The notes under the pieces are model-generated. The model worked only from the letters and a program-made list of their open reading frames with translations, did no database searches and had not been told where the DNA came from. From Sphingomonas sp. PsM26 (lineage in GTDB: Bacteria; Pseudomonadota; Alphaproteobacteria; Sphingomonadales; Sphingomonadaceae), in contig JARUXA010000012.1 of the NCBI GenBank assembly GCA_030433805.1, positions 1 to 64,000 on the forward strand: 64,000 nucleotides of DNA. The letters run 5' to 3'. Made by a program: the position numbers and the translations under genes. Below, in pieces: positions 63,388 to 64,000 of the stretch. Positions within the stretch are counted from its first letter, which is position 1. Every line of letters starts with the position of its first letter.

Positions 63388-64000
63388 CCGCCCAACGCCT
63401 CGCTCGGTCCCTCGCGCGAGACCTGGGTTATGATCCGGTCGCGGGCGACGCGAATGTCCCCCGCCTCGACTTGCGCCTTCAACCGCTCGCGGTCCTCGCG
63501 GCGATAGCGATCCTCGCTGCGATCGATCTCGGCCTGGTCGACGCCGACCTTAAGCAACGCAAGCCGCGCCATCCGCACCGCCGATTCGAGAACCTCGCGC
63601 ACGATGCCATCGGCCGGCGCGCCCTTGAGCTTGATCACCGCGCGCCGATCATAAGCACGCACGAAGATCGCCGCGTCGGGGAACGACGCATGCACGCCCT
63701 CGACCAGCTCCGCCGACAGTTGATCGCCATCGATGCAGAACATGATGAGTTCGGCCTCGCTTGCACCCGCCTGCCGCAACAGGTCCATCCGCGTGCCGTC
63801 ACCATAATAGACCTTCGCGCCGAACTCGCCCGCGATGTCGATCATCTCGATATCGTTGTCGATCAGCGTCACAGGAATCCCCTGCGCGATCAGCATCTGC
63901 GCAACCGTCTGGCCGAACCGCCCGTAACCGACGATCAGCGCGTTCGCGCCGTCCGCCTGCGGGCCGTCGCGGTCACCGGTCTGGACCGGTTCCTCGCGGA
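63384..64000 (-). CDS. KefC-type cation:proton antiporter, C-terminal part
   Basis: The 5' part of this gene lies outside the window. What is present is the cytoplasmic RCK/TrkA-N regulatory domain of a monovalent cation:proton antiporter-2 (Kef) protein: the nucleotide-binding ALIVGYGRFGQTVAQMLIAQ glycine motif, LIDNDIEMIDIAGEFG acidic strand, VYYGDGTRMDLL, and a long helical C-terminal tail rich in Arg and Glu (EDRYRREDRERLKAQ). These systems pump potassium out under electrophile stress in other bacteria. Confidence 0.9.
   Translation of the reverse strand, partial: REEPVQTGDRDGPQADGANALIVGYGRFGQTVAQMLIAQGIPVTLIDNDIEMIDIAGEFGAKVYYGDGTRMDLLRQAGASEAELIMFCIDGDQLSAELVEGVHASFPDAAIFVRAYDRRAVIKLKGAPADGIVREVLESAVRMARLALLKVGVDQAEIDRSEDRYRREDRERLKAQVEAGDIRVARDRIITQVSREGPSEALGG

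Overview
The window is a high-GC chromosomal segment of an alphaproteobacterium, most probably a sphingomonad (Sphingomonas or a close relative). The evidence is the combination of a TIGR02300 zinc-ribbon protein divergent from aroA-cmk-rpsA, the ATP synthase zeta inhibitor next to BolA and Grx4, a PopZ-like DUF2497 protein between valS and tolC, and a tolC partnered with a PIMT-like methyltransferase. Almost all genes are housekeeping or conserved accessory genes; no prophage, transposase, CRISPR array or rRNA operon was seen. The first 100 bases are homopolymer-rich and look like a contig-edge artefact.

Layout. 0.1-5.5 kb: TIGR02300, aroA, a small membrane protein, cmk, rpsA, ihfB and tRNA-Leu. 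5.6-16 kb: an acyltransferase-like membrane protein, an orphan solute-binding lipoprotein, DUF4112, secreted RNase T2, nadC, a Crp/Fnr regulator, nadA, membrane proteins and an MBL hydrolase. 16-17 kb: an AT-rich orphan membrane protein beside palindromic repeats, the only clearly foreign-looking patch. 17-20 kb: a BlaR1-like M56 peptidase with a BlaI-type repressor, two BlaI-like operators and a divergent VIT-family transporter. 20-26.7 kb: a 3-oxoacid CoA-transferase operon with an acid phosphatase lipoprotein wedged between the two subunits, a dihaem cytochrome c, leuC, a tiny exported ORF, leuD and a quinone oxidoreductase. 26.7-38.4 kb: GT87-like glycosyltransferase, mntH, ATPase zeta/BolA/GrxD, a ThDP enzyme, CsbD, RNA methyltransferase, NAD(P)HX repair enzyme, ilvD and an N-formylglutamate amidohydrolase. 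38.4-50 kb: ispE, ETF-QO, a UDG-like protein, lytic transglycosylase, MoaB, a fused MFS/spermidine synthase, GNAT, hemB and a MATE pump. 50-64 kb: valS, PopZ-like, tolC, PIMT-like, tRNA-Cys, mutT, two Flp pilins, accA, xerD, an unknown periplasmic protein, aroK-aroB-DUF2256, DUF423 and the C-terminal part of a KefC-type antiporter.

The most interesting observation is a set of ~100-bp palindromic elements, each made of two self-complementary GC-rich hairpin arms around a variable core. Most copies are intergenic, but one family appears in frame inside valS (about 37 extra residues in the catalytic domain), in frame inside the lipoprotein signal peptide of the acid phosphatase, and across the ribosome-binding site and N-terminus of the MATE transporter. 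This resembles in principle the protein-coding Rickettsia palindromic elements, here in a free-living lineage, and is the best candidate in this window for something little described.

Several operons use tight translational coupling (ATGA, GTGA or TGATG overlaps): aroA-membrane protein-cmk, scoA-phosphatase-scoB, aroK-aroB-DUF2256, RNase T2 with its membrane partner, and ispE-small ORF-amidohydrolase. Starts were chosen from such overlaps, from Shine-Dalgarno-like purine runs and from family length. All functions are inferred by reading motifs; no database search was possible.
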